Notes: a model not told the origin generated them from the letters alone. A stretch of DNA of 64,000 bases from Pseudonocardia sulfidoxydans NBRC 16205 (GCF_007989085.1 NZ_BJVJ01000003.1:62001-126000), one strand, 5' to 3'. Counted from the stretch's first letter, positions 15,934-24,563 are shown. Numbers and translations: made by a program.

Positions 15934-18290
15934 TCCTTCTCGATCACACCCAGCAGCTCGAGCATCCGGGTCGGGGTGATCGGGGTCTCGGTGACCCGCG
16001 GCCGCCCGACCTGCGCGAGCGCGTCGTCGATCGCGTTGAGCAGCGCCGCCGGCGCGAGCACCGTGCCGCCCTCGCCGACACCGCGCGACCCGACGACCTT
16101 GTCCGACTCGAACTCCAGGTGCTCGATCTCGATCTCCGGCAGCTCCGGAGCGCTCGGCATCAGGTAGTCCATGAACGTCGCCGTCAGGTACTGACCGTCG
16201 TCGGAGTATGCCGAGTGCTCCAGCAGCATGCCGCCGACTCCCATCGCGATCCCGCCGATGACCTGACCCTCCACGACGGCCGGGTTGATCATCTTGCCGC
16301 AGTCCTCGACGACGAGGAACCGCTTGATCTCGATCTTGCCGGTGTCCTGGTCGACCTCGATCCAGCAGGCGTGGCTGGCCTGGGAGAACCCGCCGCCCTC
16401 GCCGTCGTAGTTGGCGACGAACTCCATCTCGGTGTTCGTGCCCGGCGGCATCTGGTCGGGCGCGAGCCAGCAGCCCATCGCGATCTGCGCCATCGGCACC
16501 GAGGCGCCCGGGGCACCCTTGACCGAGACGACGCCGTCGGCGATGTCGAGGTCGTCGACGCTCGCCTCCAGGATGTGCGTGGCGATCTCCAGGACCCGCT
16601 TGCGCAGCTCCCGCGACCCGTAGACGACGGCGCCGCTGGCCATCGTCGCCGCCCGGCTGCCGCCGGTGCCCAGCATGGAGAACGGGGTGGCGTCGGTGTC
16701 GCCGTAGACGATGCGGATGTCGTCGAACCCGACCCCGAGCTCGTCGGCGATCAGCTGCGACAGCGTCGTCTCGTGGCTCTGCCCGTGCGGGGTCTGCGGG
16801 GTGAACGCGGTGACCTTGCCGTCGATCTCGATGCGGATGCGGCAGGGCTCCGAGCCGAAGGGGAAGCCGACGGCCGCCCAGAACTCCTGCGTGCCCGGCG
16901 CGGGCTCGATGAAGGTCCCGACGCCGAACCCGAGCAGGCGGCCCTCCTTGCGGGCGGCCTCCTGCTCACGCCTGATCTCGTCGAGGTCGACCATCTCGAC
17001 CAGCTTCTGGAAGGTCTCGGCCGCGGTGACGTGCTCCAGCGTCACGTTGGTGATCATCTTCGTGGGCTGGTCGTCGAGGGTGATGAGGTTGCGGGTGCGT
17101 ACCTCCACGGGCGAGATACCGCACGTCTCGGCGATCTTGTCCATCAGCCGCTCGCGCACCAGCGTCTCGACGGCCCACGGCCCGCGCAGCGAGATGTAGG
17201 ACGCCTTGTTGGTGGCGACGATGTGGTGGCGGAACTGGTAGGCGGGCAGCTTGTAGGGGCCGGGCAGGGTCGTGCGGACCAGGCCCGCGTACACCGTGGC
17301 CGGCGGGTTGATCGGGTAGGCGCCCGCGTCGAGCTTCATCGTGACGCGCAGGCCCAGCAGGGTGCCGTCGGCCTTCACCGCGGCCTGCAGGGTCAGCTGC
17401 TCCTCACGCGCGGAGCCGGCCGCGACGAGGTGCTCGTTGCGGTCCTCCACCCACTTGACGGCCCCGCCGATCGCCTTCGCGGCGGCACAGACGGCGACGT
17501 CCTCGCGGTAGGCGGAGAACTTGAGCCCGAACCCGCCGCCGATGTTGTTGGCGGTGACCCGGAACTGGTGGATGGGGTGGCGGATCCAGCCGGCGAGCAG
17601 GAACCGCAGCGTGTGCGTGGTCTGCGTCGACGCCTCGTAGGTGAGCTGGCCGCTGCCCGTCTCGTAGGTGGCGACGCCACCGCGGGTCTCCATCGGGTTG
17701 CACGCCCAGCGGTGCTGGTCCAGCGACTGCTCGACGACGTGGTCGGCCTGCGAGAACGCGGCCTCGATGTCGCCGAAGAGCTGCTCGTCGGTGTGCACGA
17801 CGTTGCCGGGCACGACCTCGCCGAACAGCTCCGGCGCGCCCTCGGCGAGGCCGGCGGTGGTGCTCATGACCGGGTCGAGCGGGTCGATGTCGATCTCGAT
17901 CAGACCGGCCGCGTCCTCGGCGATGTAGCGGCTCTCGGCGACGACCAGCGCGACCGGTTCGCCGACGAACCGCACGACGTCGTGTGCGATCGCGGGGTAG
18001 GACGGGCTGTTCAGGCCCGGGATCGGCTGGGCGAAGCTCAGGTCCTCGGTGATCGCGCTCATGTCGGCGCCGGTGAAGACGCGCACGACGCCCTCGACCT
18101 CGCGGGCCGCGGACGCGTCGATCGACACGATCCGCCCGTGCGCGACGCTGCTGCGCAGGAAGTGGCAGTGGAGCATGCCGCGTTCCTGCACGTCGTCGAT
18201 GTAGCGGCCGGTGCCGGTCAGGATCGTGCGGTCCTCCTTGCGGTGGACCGACGCCCCGACGAGCCCGGAGATCGCGCTGCCGCCGGCCAT
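15930..18290 (-). CDS. Molybdenum hydroxylase large (Mo-binding) subunit
   Basis: The 786-residue protein belongs to the xanthine oxidase/CO dehydrogenase large-subunit family. Visible marks are the substrate-channel start (VGASVHRKED), GGGFGLKF, TPHGQSHETT near the pterin site and the catalytic Glu740 in GVGEGG. The active-site loop reads ISLRGPW, without the Cys of CO dehydrogenase CoxL, so a hydroxylase for an N-heterocycle, aldehyde or aromatic acyl-CoA is more likely. It follows the iron-sulfur gene by a TGATG overlap and is followed by a P450 via GTGA. Confidence 0.92.
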   Translation of the reverse strand: MAGGSAISGLVGASVHRKEDRTILTGTGRYIDDVQERGMLHCHFLRSSVAHGRIVSIDASAAREVEGVVRVFTGADMSAITEDLSFAQPIPGLNSPSYPAIAHDVVRFVGEPVALVVAESRYIAEDAAGLIEIDIDPLDPVMSTTAGLAEGAPELFGEVVPGNVVHTDEQLFGDIEAAFSQADHVVEQSLDQHRWACNPMETRGGVATYETGSGQLTYEASTQTTHTLRFLLAGWIRHPIHQFRVTANNIGGGFGLKFSAYREDVAVCAAAKAIGGAVKWVEDRNEHLVAAGSAREEQLTLQAAVKADGTLLGLRVTMKLDAGAYPINPPATVYAGLVRTTLPGPYKLPAYQFRHHIVATNKASYISLRGPWAVETLVRERLMDKIAETCGISPVEVRTRNLITLDDQPTKMITNVTLEHVTAAETFQKLVEMVDLDEIRREQEAARKEGRLLGFGVGTFIEPAPGTQEFWAAVGFPFGSEPCRIRIEIDGKVTAFTPQTPHGQSHETTLSQLIADELGVGFDDIRIVYGDTDATPFSMLGTGGSRAATMASGAVVYGSRELRKRVLEIATHILEASVDDLDIADGVVSVKGAPGASVPMAQIAMGCWLAPDQMPPGTNTEMEFVANYDGEGGGFSQASHACWIEVDQDTGKIEIKRFLVVEDCGKMINPAVVEGQVIGGIAMGVGGMLLEHSAYSDDGQYLTATFMDYLMPSAPELPEIEIEHLEFESDKVVGSRGVGEGGTVLAPAALLNAIDDALAQVGRPRVTETPITPTRMLELLGVIEKE

Positions 18291-18802
18291 CAGGCCTGCC
18301 CTCCCGTGGTGTCCGTTCCGGCGCCGGCGAGCGCTGCCTCGGCGCCGTCGACGATCGACTGGTAGCCGGTGCACCGGCAGATGTTGCCCGAGAGCTCCTC
18401 GCGGATCTCCTCGCGCGAGCACGGCACCGGCCGGCCCGCCTTCTTCTCCTCGCACATGCCGTAGATCGACATGACGAAGCCGGGGGTGCAGAACCCGCAC
18501 TGGAAGGAGTGGTTGTCGCGCAACGCCTGCTGCACCGGGTGCAGGGTCCCGTCGGCGGCGGCGAGGCCCTCGACGGTGGTGATCTCGCGGCCGTCGGCCT
18601 GCACGGCGAGCTGGGTGCAGGAGCGCTCGGTGTGCCCGTCGACGACGACGGTGCACGCCCCGCAGACGCCGTGCTCACAGCCCAGGTGCGTGGCGGTGAG
18701 GCCGAGGTCCTCGCGCAGGAAGTCGGCCAGCGTGCGCCGGACCTCGACGTGGGCGGTCCGCTTCCGTCCGTTGACGGTGACGGTGATCTCTCGCGTACTC
18801 AT
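18290..18802 (-). CDS. Molybdenum hydroxylase [2Fe-2S] small subunit
   Basis: The 170-residue protein has both clusters of the family: a plant-ferredoxin-like site (Cys42, Cys47, Cys50, Cys62) and a helical C-terminal site (Cys102, Cys105, Cys142, Cys144). It passes electrons from the Mo centre to FAD. Its ATG overlaps the stop of a 26-codon ORF (ATGA) that itself starts on the FAD-subunit stop. Confidence 0.95.
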   Translation of the reverse strand: MSTREITVTVNGRKRTAHVEVRRTLADFLREDLGLTATHLGCEHGVCGACTVVVDGHTERSCTQLAVQADGREITTVEGLAAADGTLHPVQQALRDNHSFQCGFCTPGFVMSIYGMCEEKKAGRPVPCSREEIREELSGNICRCTGYQSIVDGAEAALAGAGTDTTGGQA

Positions 18803-18879
18803 CGCTCGTCCTCGCTGAGGCTCGGCCGGCGCTTCGCGCAGGCGCTGTGCTGACTGGTCACTCGCTGAGGCTCGTTCAC
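18799..18879 (-). CDS. Tiny ORF bridging FAD and [2Fe-2S] subunit genes (26 codons)
   Basis: A GTG overlapping the FAD-subunit stop (GTGA) opens a 26-residue frame (start VNEPQRVTSQHSACAKR) that ends in a TGA overlapping the next ATG (ATGA). The 14-base sequence CTCGCTGAGGCTCG occurs twice within it on the + strand (18811-18824 and 18861-18874). Exact coupling on both sides suggests continuous ribosome passage rather than a functional peptide, but either is possible. Confidence 0.4.
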   Translation of the reverse strand: MNEPQRVTSQHSACAKRRPSLSEDER

Positions 18880-19751
18880 CGGTTCTCCCGGGCGCGGGCA
18901 GCGGCGGTCGCGACGGTCTTGCGGATCAGGACGCCCGCGACGTGTTTGCGGTACGCGGCCGATCCGTGCAGGTCCGACGACGGGGACAGGGCGGCGACCG
19001 CGGCCTGGGCGGCCTCTTCGAGGACCGAGTCGTCGACGGTCCGCCCGGTCAGCGCGGCCTCGGCCTTGCTGGCGCGCACCGGCGCGATGTCGACCCCGGA
19101 CAGCGCGATCCGGGCCTCGGCGACGACGTCGCCGTCGAGCCGGACCTGGGCGCCGACGCCGACCATGGCGAAGTCGCCGTGGCGGCGGGCGACCTCCTCG
19201 TAGGCGGCACCGGTGGCCGGGCCCGCCGCGCGGACGCGGACCGCGGTGAGGATCTCGTCCTCGGCGAGCGCGGTGGTGAAGAAGCCGGTGAAGAACTCGG
19301 CCGCGGGGATGGTGCGCTCGCCGCCGGGGCCGCGGGCGACCAGTTCGGCGTCGAGGCACGCGGCGACCGTCGGGAGCTCGGCGGCGGGGTCGGCGTGGGC
19401 GATGCTGCCGCCGATGGTGCCGCGGTTGCGGATCGCGGTGTGCCCGATGAACGGGATGGCCTCGGCCATCAGCGGGCAGGCCTTCTTCACGACGTCGGAG
19501 TGCTCGGCCTGGCGCTGACGCACCAGGGAGCCGATCGTGAGGACGCCGCCCTCCTCGGTGATGGTGGCCAGTTCGTCGATGCGGTTGATGTCGACGACGA
19601 GGCTCGGCTGGGCGAGGCGCAGGCTCAACAGCGGGACGAAGCTCTGTCCGCCGGCCAGCACCTTCACGTCACCTGCGTCGGGTGCCGAGAGGGCAGCGAT
19701 GGCGTCGTCCAACGACGCCGGTGACACGTACTCGAAGACGGGGGGCTTCAT
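18876..19751 (-). CDS. Molybdenum hydroxylase FAD-binding medium subunit
   Basis: The 291-residue protein starts MKPPVFEYVSP and shows the two FAD motifs of CoxM/CutM: AGGQSFVPLL (about 42) and TIGGSIAHADPAAE (about 109). It takes electrons from the iron-sulfur subunit to an external acceptor. It is the first gene of a leftward operon (FAD, tiny ORF, [2Fe-2S], Mo, P450). The ATG at 19751 begins the conserved domain; a longer frame upstream is unsupported. Confidence 0.93.
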   Translation of the reverse strand: MKPPVFEYVSPASLDDAIAALSAPDAGDVKVLAGGQSFVPLLSLRLAQPSLVVDINRIDELATITEEGGVLTIGSLVRQRQAEHSDVVKKACPLMAEAIPFIGHTAIRNRGTIGGSIAHADPAAELPTVAACLDAELVARGPGGERTIPAAEFFTGFFTTALAEDEILTAVRVRAAGPATGAAYEEVARRHGDFAMVGVGAQVRLDGDVVAEARIALSGVDIAPVRASKAEAALTGRTVDDSVLEEAAQAAVAALSPSSDLHGSAAYRKHVAGVLIRKTVATAAARARENR

Positions 19752-19788
19752 GGGCGCCCTCACCTCTCTGTGAGATCGTCCGTGGCTG

Positions 19789-19922
19789 GGGGATATTGTT
19801 ATCAGAGATTGCTGTGGCGGGACAGTCCGGGAACGGTATTCCGGATTCTCGGCGAGAACCCCGGAAAAATCTCCGAGAATGCGGATTTCTCGCCTCATGT
19901 AGGTGCGTCACCACCATAGGAT
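19789..19922. promoter_or_regulatory. Divergent promoter region between Mo hydroxylase and 19952 gene
   Basis: This 200-bp AT-richer gap includes GGGGATATTGTTATCAG (19789-19805), a weaker match to the AGGGTCAT motif; on the complement it offers TAACAA as a possible -10 for the hydroxylase operon. An inverted repeat ATTCTCGG/CCGAGAAT surrounds about 19844-19880, and TAGGAT (19917-19922) is a TAnnnT element ahead of the GTG at 19952. All roles are inferred. Confidence 0.35.
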
Positions 19923-19951
19923 CAGCGCCGGGACGAGGGGAAGTACCACCC

Positions 19952-20794
19952 GTGACCAGCACCCAGGACCTGCAGACCGTCGTCGCCGAACACGACCGCG
20001 GACGCGTCGTCGCGATCGACTCGGCCTACGACGTCGACGACCGGAACACCGGCCGTGACGTCGTCGTCTCCGCCTCCTACTCCGGCGTCCTCCCGGCCCG
20101 GTTCGTCGCCGACCGGCGACCCCGCGCCGCGATCGGCCTCGACTGCGGGATCGGCCCCGAGGGCGCCGGCATAGCCGGGCTCTGGTTCTACGAGGCGCTC
20201 GGCATCCCCGCCGCCACCGCCGACGTCAGCGGCGTCCTGCTCGGCGACGGCGTCGACGTGTACCGCAACGGCGCGATCAGCCGGGTCAACGCCGTCGCGG
20301 CCGCGTGCGGCGTCGTACCGGGGATGTCGGTGGCCGACGCGTCGCGGCTGCTCCTGACCGCCCCTCCGGTGACGCGGGCGCCCGACGAGATCACCAACCG
20401 CACCGTGATGGAGGAAGGGCCCGCCGGGCGCGCCGTCGTCTGCACCGACTCCATCGCCTTCGGCACCCCGGCCGACCGTGACGCCAACGTCCTGGTCACC
20501 GCCGGGCACACCGGCCGCTCCAGCGTCCCGTACCTGCGGAAGTTCCGCCCCCACGGCTTCATCTGTTCCGACGGCGGGCGCGGGCGCGAGGACTCCGGCG
20601 TCGCCGGCCTCGCGATCGTCGAGGCCGACGGACTCGCGGGCGCGACCGTCGACGCCCGCACCGCGATGATGGGCGACGGTCTGTCCAGCTACCGCGACGG
20701 CGTCATCTCGGCGCGCAACGCCCTCGCCGCCGACTGCGGGGTCGAGGTCGGGATGGCCGCCCGCGACGCCGCCCACCTGCTGTTGTTCCGGTGA
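19952..20794 (+). CDS. Unrecognised protein with internal duplication, paralog 1
   Basis: The 280-residue protein has two tandem copies of a roughly 120-residue unit. Each contains a D-S motif, GAGIAGL or SGVAGL, a G-D-G..Y..G.IS..N stretch and GM..rDA..LLL. It is a paralog of the 38420 gene. I do not recognise the family and give no function. It is probably cytosolic, with no signal or membrane segment. It overlaps an EthD gene by GTGA, and the paralog precedes a DUF35/thiolase pair, so both likely serve the catabolic pathway as an enzyme or a ligand-binding accessory. Confidence 0.8.
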   Translation: MTSTQDLQTVVAEHDRGRVVAIDSAYDVDDRNTGRDVVVSASYSGVLPARFVADRRPRAAIGLDCGIGPEGAGIAGLWFYEALGIPAATADVSGVLLGDGVDVYRNGAISRVNAVAAACGVVPGMSVADASRLLLTAPPVTRAPDEITNRTVMEEGPAGRAVVCTDSIAFGTPADRDANVLVTAGHTGRSSVPYLRKFRPHGFICSDGGRGREDSGVAGLAIVEADGLAGATVDARTAMMGDGLSSYRDGVISARNALAADCGVEVGMAARDAAHLLLFR

Positions 20795-21435
20795 TCACCC
20801 GGTTCGGGCTCGCGCCCCGCCTCGCTTCCCTGTCGCTGCCGTCGTTCCAGGACCACTGGCGTGACCGGCACGGTCCGATCATCGGTGCAATGCCCGGGCT
20901 GCGCCGGTACTGGCAGAACCACGCCCTGGCGTCGACGCTGCCGTGGCCGGGTTTCGACGCCTGCTCCGAGATGGACGCCGACGACGTCGCCGCCTTCGAC
21001 GCCGCCTTCGAGCACCCGCACTACCTCTCGGCGGGACGTGCCGACGAGGGCCGGTTCGTCGACCGCAGCGGTGGCGGCGCGGTGCTCACCGAACGCGTCG
21101 CCGGCAGCGTGGTCGCCCAGCCGAGCGGCGTCCGGCTGCTGACGCTCATGCGCGCCGCACCCGGCGTCGCCACCGCCGACCTGGCCGCGGTGCTCGCCGC
21201 CCCCGGCCGCGGCGGTGCCGCGACCGCTGTCGAGGCGTTCGTCCGGCTCCCGCAGCTGCCCGGGATCGTCGACGCCGTCGAGGCGCTGTGGTTCCCCTCC
21301 GCCGCTGACACGGTCGCCCACATCGGCTCCGCGGCGGCGCAGTCCGACCGTCGCGCACTGTCGGGGCTCGTGGCGGGCACCGAGCGGGTCGTCGCGACCG
21401 TGCACGTCGTCGCGCTGGGTCAGCTGCGCGAGTAG
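20791..21435 (+). CDS. EthD-domain protein
   Basis: The 214-residue protein begins with an EthD-type ferredoxin-like fold: FQDHWRDRHGPI (about 19-30) and MPGLRRYWQNH (about 34-44). A second, weaker repeat may fill the C-terminal half. EthD proteins accompany P450 or other oxidative degradation genes and some act as dehydratases or decarboxylases. The GTG overlaps the stop of the preceding gene, and its 3' end overlaps the convergent SnoaL-like gene by 16 bases. Confidence 0.82.
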   Translation: MITRFGLAPRLASLSLPSFQDHWRDRHGPIIGAMPGLRRYWQNHALASTLPWPGFDACSEMDADDVAAFDAAFEHPHYLSAGRADEGRFVDRSGGGAVLTERVAGSVVAQPSGVRLLTLMRAAPGVATADLAAVLAAPGRGGAATAVEAFVRLPQLPGIVDAVEALWFPSAADTVAHIGSAAAQSDRRALSGLVAGTERVVATVHVVALGQLRE

Positions 21436-21959
21436 GCCTGCCACGTCGGCAGCGACTCGGGGATGTCGGCCGGGGCCGGCTCGGTCCCGGGCCAGCGTCG
21501 GCGCAGCGTCCCGGCGAGCACGTCGGGCAGCTCGGCCAGGGGAGCGGCGTAGAGCTGCAGCGCCCGGCGCGACACGAACCGCCAACGCCCCTGCTCGCGG
21601 CGGTACACGTCGAGATAGCGCAGCGCGACGACGAACGGCGTCGGCAGGATCGCCAGCTCTGCGTGCGCCGAGACGACGCCGGTCGCGTCGTCGGGGCCGG
21701 TGAACTCGATCGTGTGGCTGTGCGGGTAGTGGTAGGTCATCCCGTAGCGGTCGAGCTGGCCGCGGTAGTACTCCATCACCGCGGCGCGGCCGGTCATCGG
21801 ACCCTCGGTGGAGTCGAAGACGGCGTCCTCGGTGTAGAGCGCGGCCACCCCGTCGACGTCGCGGTCGTCGAGCAGCCGCCCGTAGACGGCGATGAGTTCG
21901 CCCAGCTCTGCCCGGTCCTCGAGCCGCCGGATGCGTGCCTGCAGGTCGTCGTCGACCAT
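21420..21959 (-). CDS. SnoaL-like (NTF2-fold) protein
   Basis: The 179-residue protein has the NTF2-like pattern: an N-terminal helix pair, then YGRLLDDRDVDGVAALYTEDAVF (positions about 25-47) and paired strands ending with RWRFVSRRAL. Such proteins include polyketide cyclases, steroid isomerases and ring dioxygenase beta-type folds, and function cannot be told from fold. It is transcribed alone, divergent from the hydrolase gene at 22006, and overlaps the EthD gene tail. Confidence 0.82.
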   Translation of the reverse strand: MVDDDLQARIRRLEDRAELGELIAVYGRLLDDRDVDGVAALYTEDAVFDSTEGPMTGRAAVMEYYRGQLDRYGMTYHYPHSHTIEFTGPDDATGVVSAHAELAILPTPFVVALRYLDVYRREQGRWRFVSRRALQLYAAPLAELPDVLAGTLRRRWPGTEPAPADIPESLPTWQAYSRS

Positions 21960-21985
21960 CGTTCCTCCGTTGTGGTCCCGAATCC

Positions 21986-22002
21986 AGGGTGATAGTAGTC
22001 AG
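21986..22002 (+). promoter_or_regulatory. AGGGTGAT-type promoter motif, copy 2
   Basis: AGGGTGATAGTAGTCAG sits three bases before the ATG at 22006. The GATAGT part (21991-21996) would be a -10 element, making the message essentially leaderless. The wider block CCGAATCCAGGGTGATAGT matches that at 51676 with two differences. The position over the start could also make it an operator. Confidence 0.45.
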
Positions 22003-22005
22003 CAT

Positions 22006-22776
22006 ATGGACGACGACGGTTCCACAGACGTGACGGTCGAACGACGAGGCGACGTGGCCTGGATCCAGCTGAACAGGCCGGACCGCATGAACGCCTACGA
22101 CGCCGCGATGGGCCGGGAGCTCACCGACGCCGTCCGCGACGCCTCCGACGCCGGGGTGATCGTCCTGACTGGCAGCGGTCGCGCCTTCTGCGCCGGCGGC
22201 TACCTCGCCAACCTCACCGACCCGGACCCCGAGGAGCTGCGGGGCATGTTCTACGCCTCGCTCGAACTCTTCGACGTCATCCGGAACTCGCCCCGACCCG
22301 TCATCGCCGCCGTCAACGGCGCCGCCGGGGGCGGGGGCAACGAGCTCGTCGTCGCCTGCGACCTCGCCATCGCCGCCCGCAGCGCCAAGCTCGGCCAGAC
22401 CGGGCCCCGCGTCGGCAGCGCACCCGTCCTCGGCGGGACCAACCTGCTCGCGATCTCGGTGGGGGAGAAGCGCGCCAAGGAGATCTCCATGATGTGCCGG
22501 CGCTACACCGCCGAGCAGGCCATGGAGCTGGGCTGGCTCAACGCGGTCGTCGACGACGACGAGCTGGAGGCCGAGGTGACCCGCTGGGCCGACGAGCTGC
22601 TCGCGCTCTCCCCGCGCTACCTGGAGATCGCGAAGATCAGCTCCAACGTGTGGTGGAACGCCTGCCGCGACAACTACGTCTCCGGGCTGGGCATGCTGGT
22701 GCAGGCCATCGGGTCGCCGGACATGCGGGAGGGCGCGGCGGCGTTCATGGAGAAGCGCGCCCCCAGGTTCCGCTGA
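22006..22776 (+). CDS. BadI/MenB-like crotonase (beta-diketone CoA hydrolase group)
   Basis: The 256-residue crotonase has oxyanion-hole segments FCAGGY and GAAGGGGNELVVACD. Beyond that it matches the MenB/BadI subgroup rather than hydratases: GQTGPRVGS, EKRAKEI, CRRYTAEQA and the C-terminal EKRAPRFR. BadI hydrolyses 2-ketocyclohexanecarboxyl-CoA to pimeloyl-CoA, and mycobacterial EchA20-type enzymes open sterol-ring diketones, so alicyclic ring cleavage is the likely role. It is followed by a CoA ligase through TGATG. There is no Shine-Dalgarno, so it is probably leaderless. Confidence 0.83.
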   Translation: MDDDGSTDVTVERRGDVAWIQLNRPDRMNAYDAAMGRELTDAVRDASDAGVIVLTGSGRAFCAGGYLANLTDPDPEELRGMFYASLELFDVIRNSPRPVIAAVNGAAGGGGNELVVACDLAIAARSAKLGQTGPRVGSAPVLGGTNLLAISVGEKRAKEISMMCRRYTAEQAMELGWLNAVVDDDELEAEVTRWADELLALSPRYLEIAKISSNVWWNACRDNYVSGLGMLVQAIGSPDMREGAAAFMEKRAPRFR

Positions 22777-24410
22777 TGCGGACCTACGACGATCTGCGGC
22801 TCACCTTCCCCGACCGGACGACGTGGACGCTGCCCGCGGTCCTGCGGCACCGCGCGACGACCCACGCCGACGCCGTGTTCCTCGACGTCCCGTTCCAGGG
22901 CACACAGCTGACCTACGCCCAGACCCTCGACGCGGCCGAACGCGTCGGCGGGGCGCTGCTCGCGGGCGGCTGCGTGCAGGGCGACCGCGTCCTGATCATG
23001 GGCGCCAACAGCGTCGAGTACCTGCTCGCGTGGATGGGCGCATCGGTCGCGGGGCTCGTCGAGGTCCCGATCAACACCGCCTACCGCGGCACGTTCCTGG
23101 AGCACCAGGTCCGCACCGTCTCGCCCAGCGCCGCGGTGGTCGACCCCGAGTTCGTCCCGCATTTCCTGACCCTCGACGCGGCACGCGCGGTGAAGACCTT
23201 CTACGTCACCGGCGCCGCCTCGGGCGAGGCGGTCGCGGCCCTGCGCGCCGGTGGGTGGGAAGCGCACCCGTTCGCGGACCTGACCGGTGCCGACCGCCCG
23301 GCCGAGCTGCCCGAGGTCGCCGCCTCCGACCTCGCCGCCATCCTGTTCACCAGTGGCACCACCGGCCTGTCCAAGGGCGTGATGATGCCGCACGCCCACT
23401 TCCACTTCTTCGCCGACGAGTGCGTCTCGCTCTGCCGGCTCACCGACGCCGACGCCCACATGGCCGTCGGCCCCCTCTTCCACGGCAACGCCCAGTTCCT
23501 CGCCTGCTACCCGGCGCTGATCGTCGGCGCCCGGTTCGTGCTGCAGCAACGCTTCAGCGCCTCACGCTGGGTCGACCAGCTGCGCGAGTCGCGCGTGACC
23601 GTCACCAACTTCATCGGCGTGATGATGGACTGGGTCCACAAGCAGCCCCGCCGCGACGACGACGCCGACAACCCCCTGCGCTGCCTCTACGCCGTCCCGC
23701 TCGCCACCTCGATCGCCCCGGACTTCAAGGCGCGCTTCGGGATCGAGGCGTTCGTCGAGAACTTCGGGCTCACCGAGATCTCCATGCCGATCCTCACGCC
23801 CTACGGCGCGGACCGGCCCGCGGGGGCGGCGGGCCTGCTCGTCGAGGACTACTTCGACGTCCGCCTCGTCGACCCCGAGACCGACGAGGAGGTGCCGGTC
23901 GGCGAGGTCGGGGAGCTCGTCGTCCGCGCGCACCTGCCGTTCACGATGACGTCGGGCTACTACGGGATGCCCGAACGCACCGTCGAGGCCCAGCGCAACC
24001 TGTGGTTCCACACCGGCGACGGGCTGCGTCGCGACGCCGACGGCTGGTACTACTTCGTCGACCGGCTCAAGGACGCCCTGCGCCGGCGCGGGGAGAACAT
24101 CAGCTCGTTCGAGGTGGAACAGCCGATCCTCGCCCATCCCGGGGTGGTCGACTGCGCGGTCGTCGGTGTCCCCGCCGATGCCGAGGCCGGCGAGGACGAG
24201 CTGCTCCTCGTCGTCGTCCCGGAGGAAGGGGCCACCCTGACCGCCGCCGACGTCTGGGACTGGTGCGAACCCCGCCTGCCCGCCTTCGCGATCCCGCGCT
24301 ACGTCCGCATCGCCGACGCCCTCCCCATGACCCCCTCGGGCAAGGTCCGCAAGCTCGAACTCCGCGAGCAGGGCGTGGACGCCGCGACCGCGGACCGCGA
24401 CACCCTGTGA
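22776..24410 (+). CDS. AMP-dependent acyl-CoA ligase, CaiC-like
   Basis: The 544-residue ANL enzyme shows FTSGTTGLSKGV (about 191-202), the FGLTE adenylate motif, LWFHTGD and the catalytic C-terminal Lys in PSGKVRK. Sequence texture (EVPINTAYRG, RRRGENISSFEVE) resembles carnitine/crotonobetaine-type ligases. It is coupled to the BadI-like hydrolase (TGATG), so it may activate the acid whose ring the hydrolase later opens. Its TGA lies inside palindrome copy 4. Confidence 0.92.
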   Translation: MRTYDDLRLTFPDRTTWTLPAVLRHRATTHADAVFLDVPFQGTQLTYAQTLDAAERVGGALLAGGCVQGDRVLIMGANSVEYLLAWMGASVAGLVEVPINTAYRGTFLEHQVRTVSPSAAVVDPEFVPHFLTLDAARAVKTFYVTGAASGEAVAALRAGGWEAHPFADLTGADRPAELPEVAASDLAAILFTSGTTGLSKGVMMPHAHFHFFADECVSLCRLTDADAHMAVGPLFHGNAQFLACYPALIVGARFVLQQRFSASRWVDQLRESRVTVTNFIGVMMDWVHKQPRRDDDADNPLRCLYAVPLATSIAPDFKARFGIEAFVENFGLTEISMPILTPYGADRPAGAAGLLVEDYFDVRLVDPETDEEVPVGEVGELVVRAHLPFTMTSGYYGMPERTVEAQRNLWFHTGDGLRRDADGWYYFVDRLKDALRRRGENISSFEVEQPILAHPGVVDCAVVGVPADAEAGEDELLLVVVPEEGATLTAADVWDWCEPRLPAFAIPRYVRIADALPMTPSGKVRKLELREQGVDAATADRDTL

Positions 24411-24446
24411 GCGGTAATAGTCGCTAGAGCGACTATTACCGCTCAC
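24407..24446. repeat. 40-bp palindrome, family 1, copy 4
   Basis: Arms of 19 bases (GTGAGCGGTAATAGTCGCT) flank an AG centre. The CoA ligase TGA (24408-24410) is inside the left arm. Position 9 is T here against C in most copies, and its partner position is A, keeping pairing. The convergent SDR gene ends 118 bases away, with a third inverted repeat between. Confidence 0.88.
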
Positions 24447-24463
24447 GACCCCGGCCGGGCGGA

Positions 24464-24529
24464 CGCCGAGATGCACCTCGGCGTCGCTCGGACCGCTCGG
24501 GACGAACAGCCCTGACGTGCATCTCGGCG
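24464..24529. repeat. Long-loop inverted repeat between convergent genes
   Basis: CGCCGAGATGCAC (24464-24476) is perfectly complementary to GTGCATCTCGGCG (24517-24529), with a 40-base loop; the left arm can alternatively fold locally as CCGAG-ATGCAC-CTCGG. It follows palindrome copy 4 in the same convergent junction and is unrelated in sequence to repeat families 1 and 2. It may be a terminator or another dispersed element. Confidence 0.7.
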
Positions 24530-24563
24530 GGGAGGCGCGCGCAACCTCATCGCTGCGCGGGGG

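Noticed and set aside
15462-18365. Long + strand frame (over 900 codons) opposite the molybdenum hydroxylase genes
   Set aside because: The sense strand encodes a clear hydroxylase with all motifs. The antisense frame is low-complexity and has no domain.
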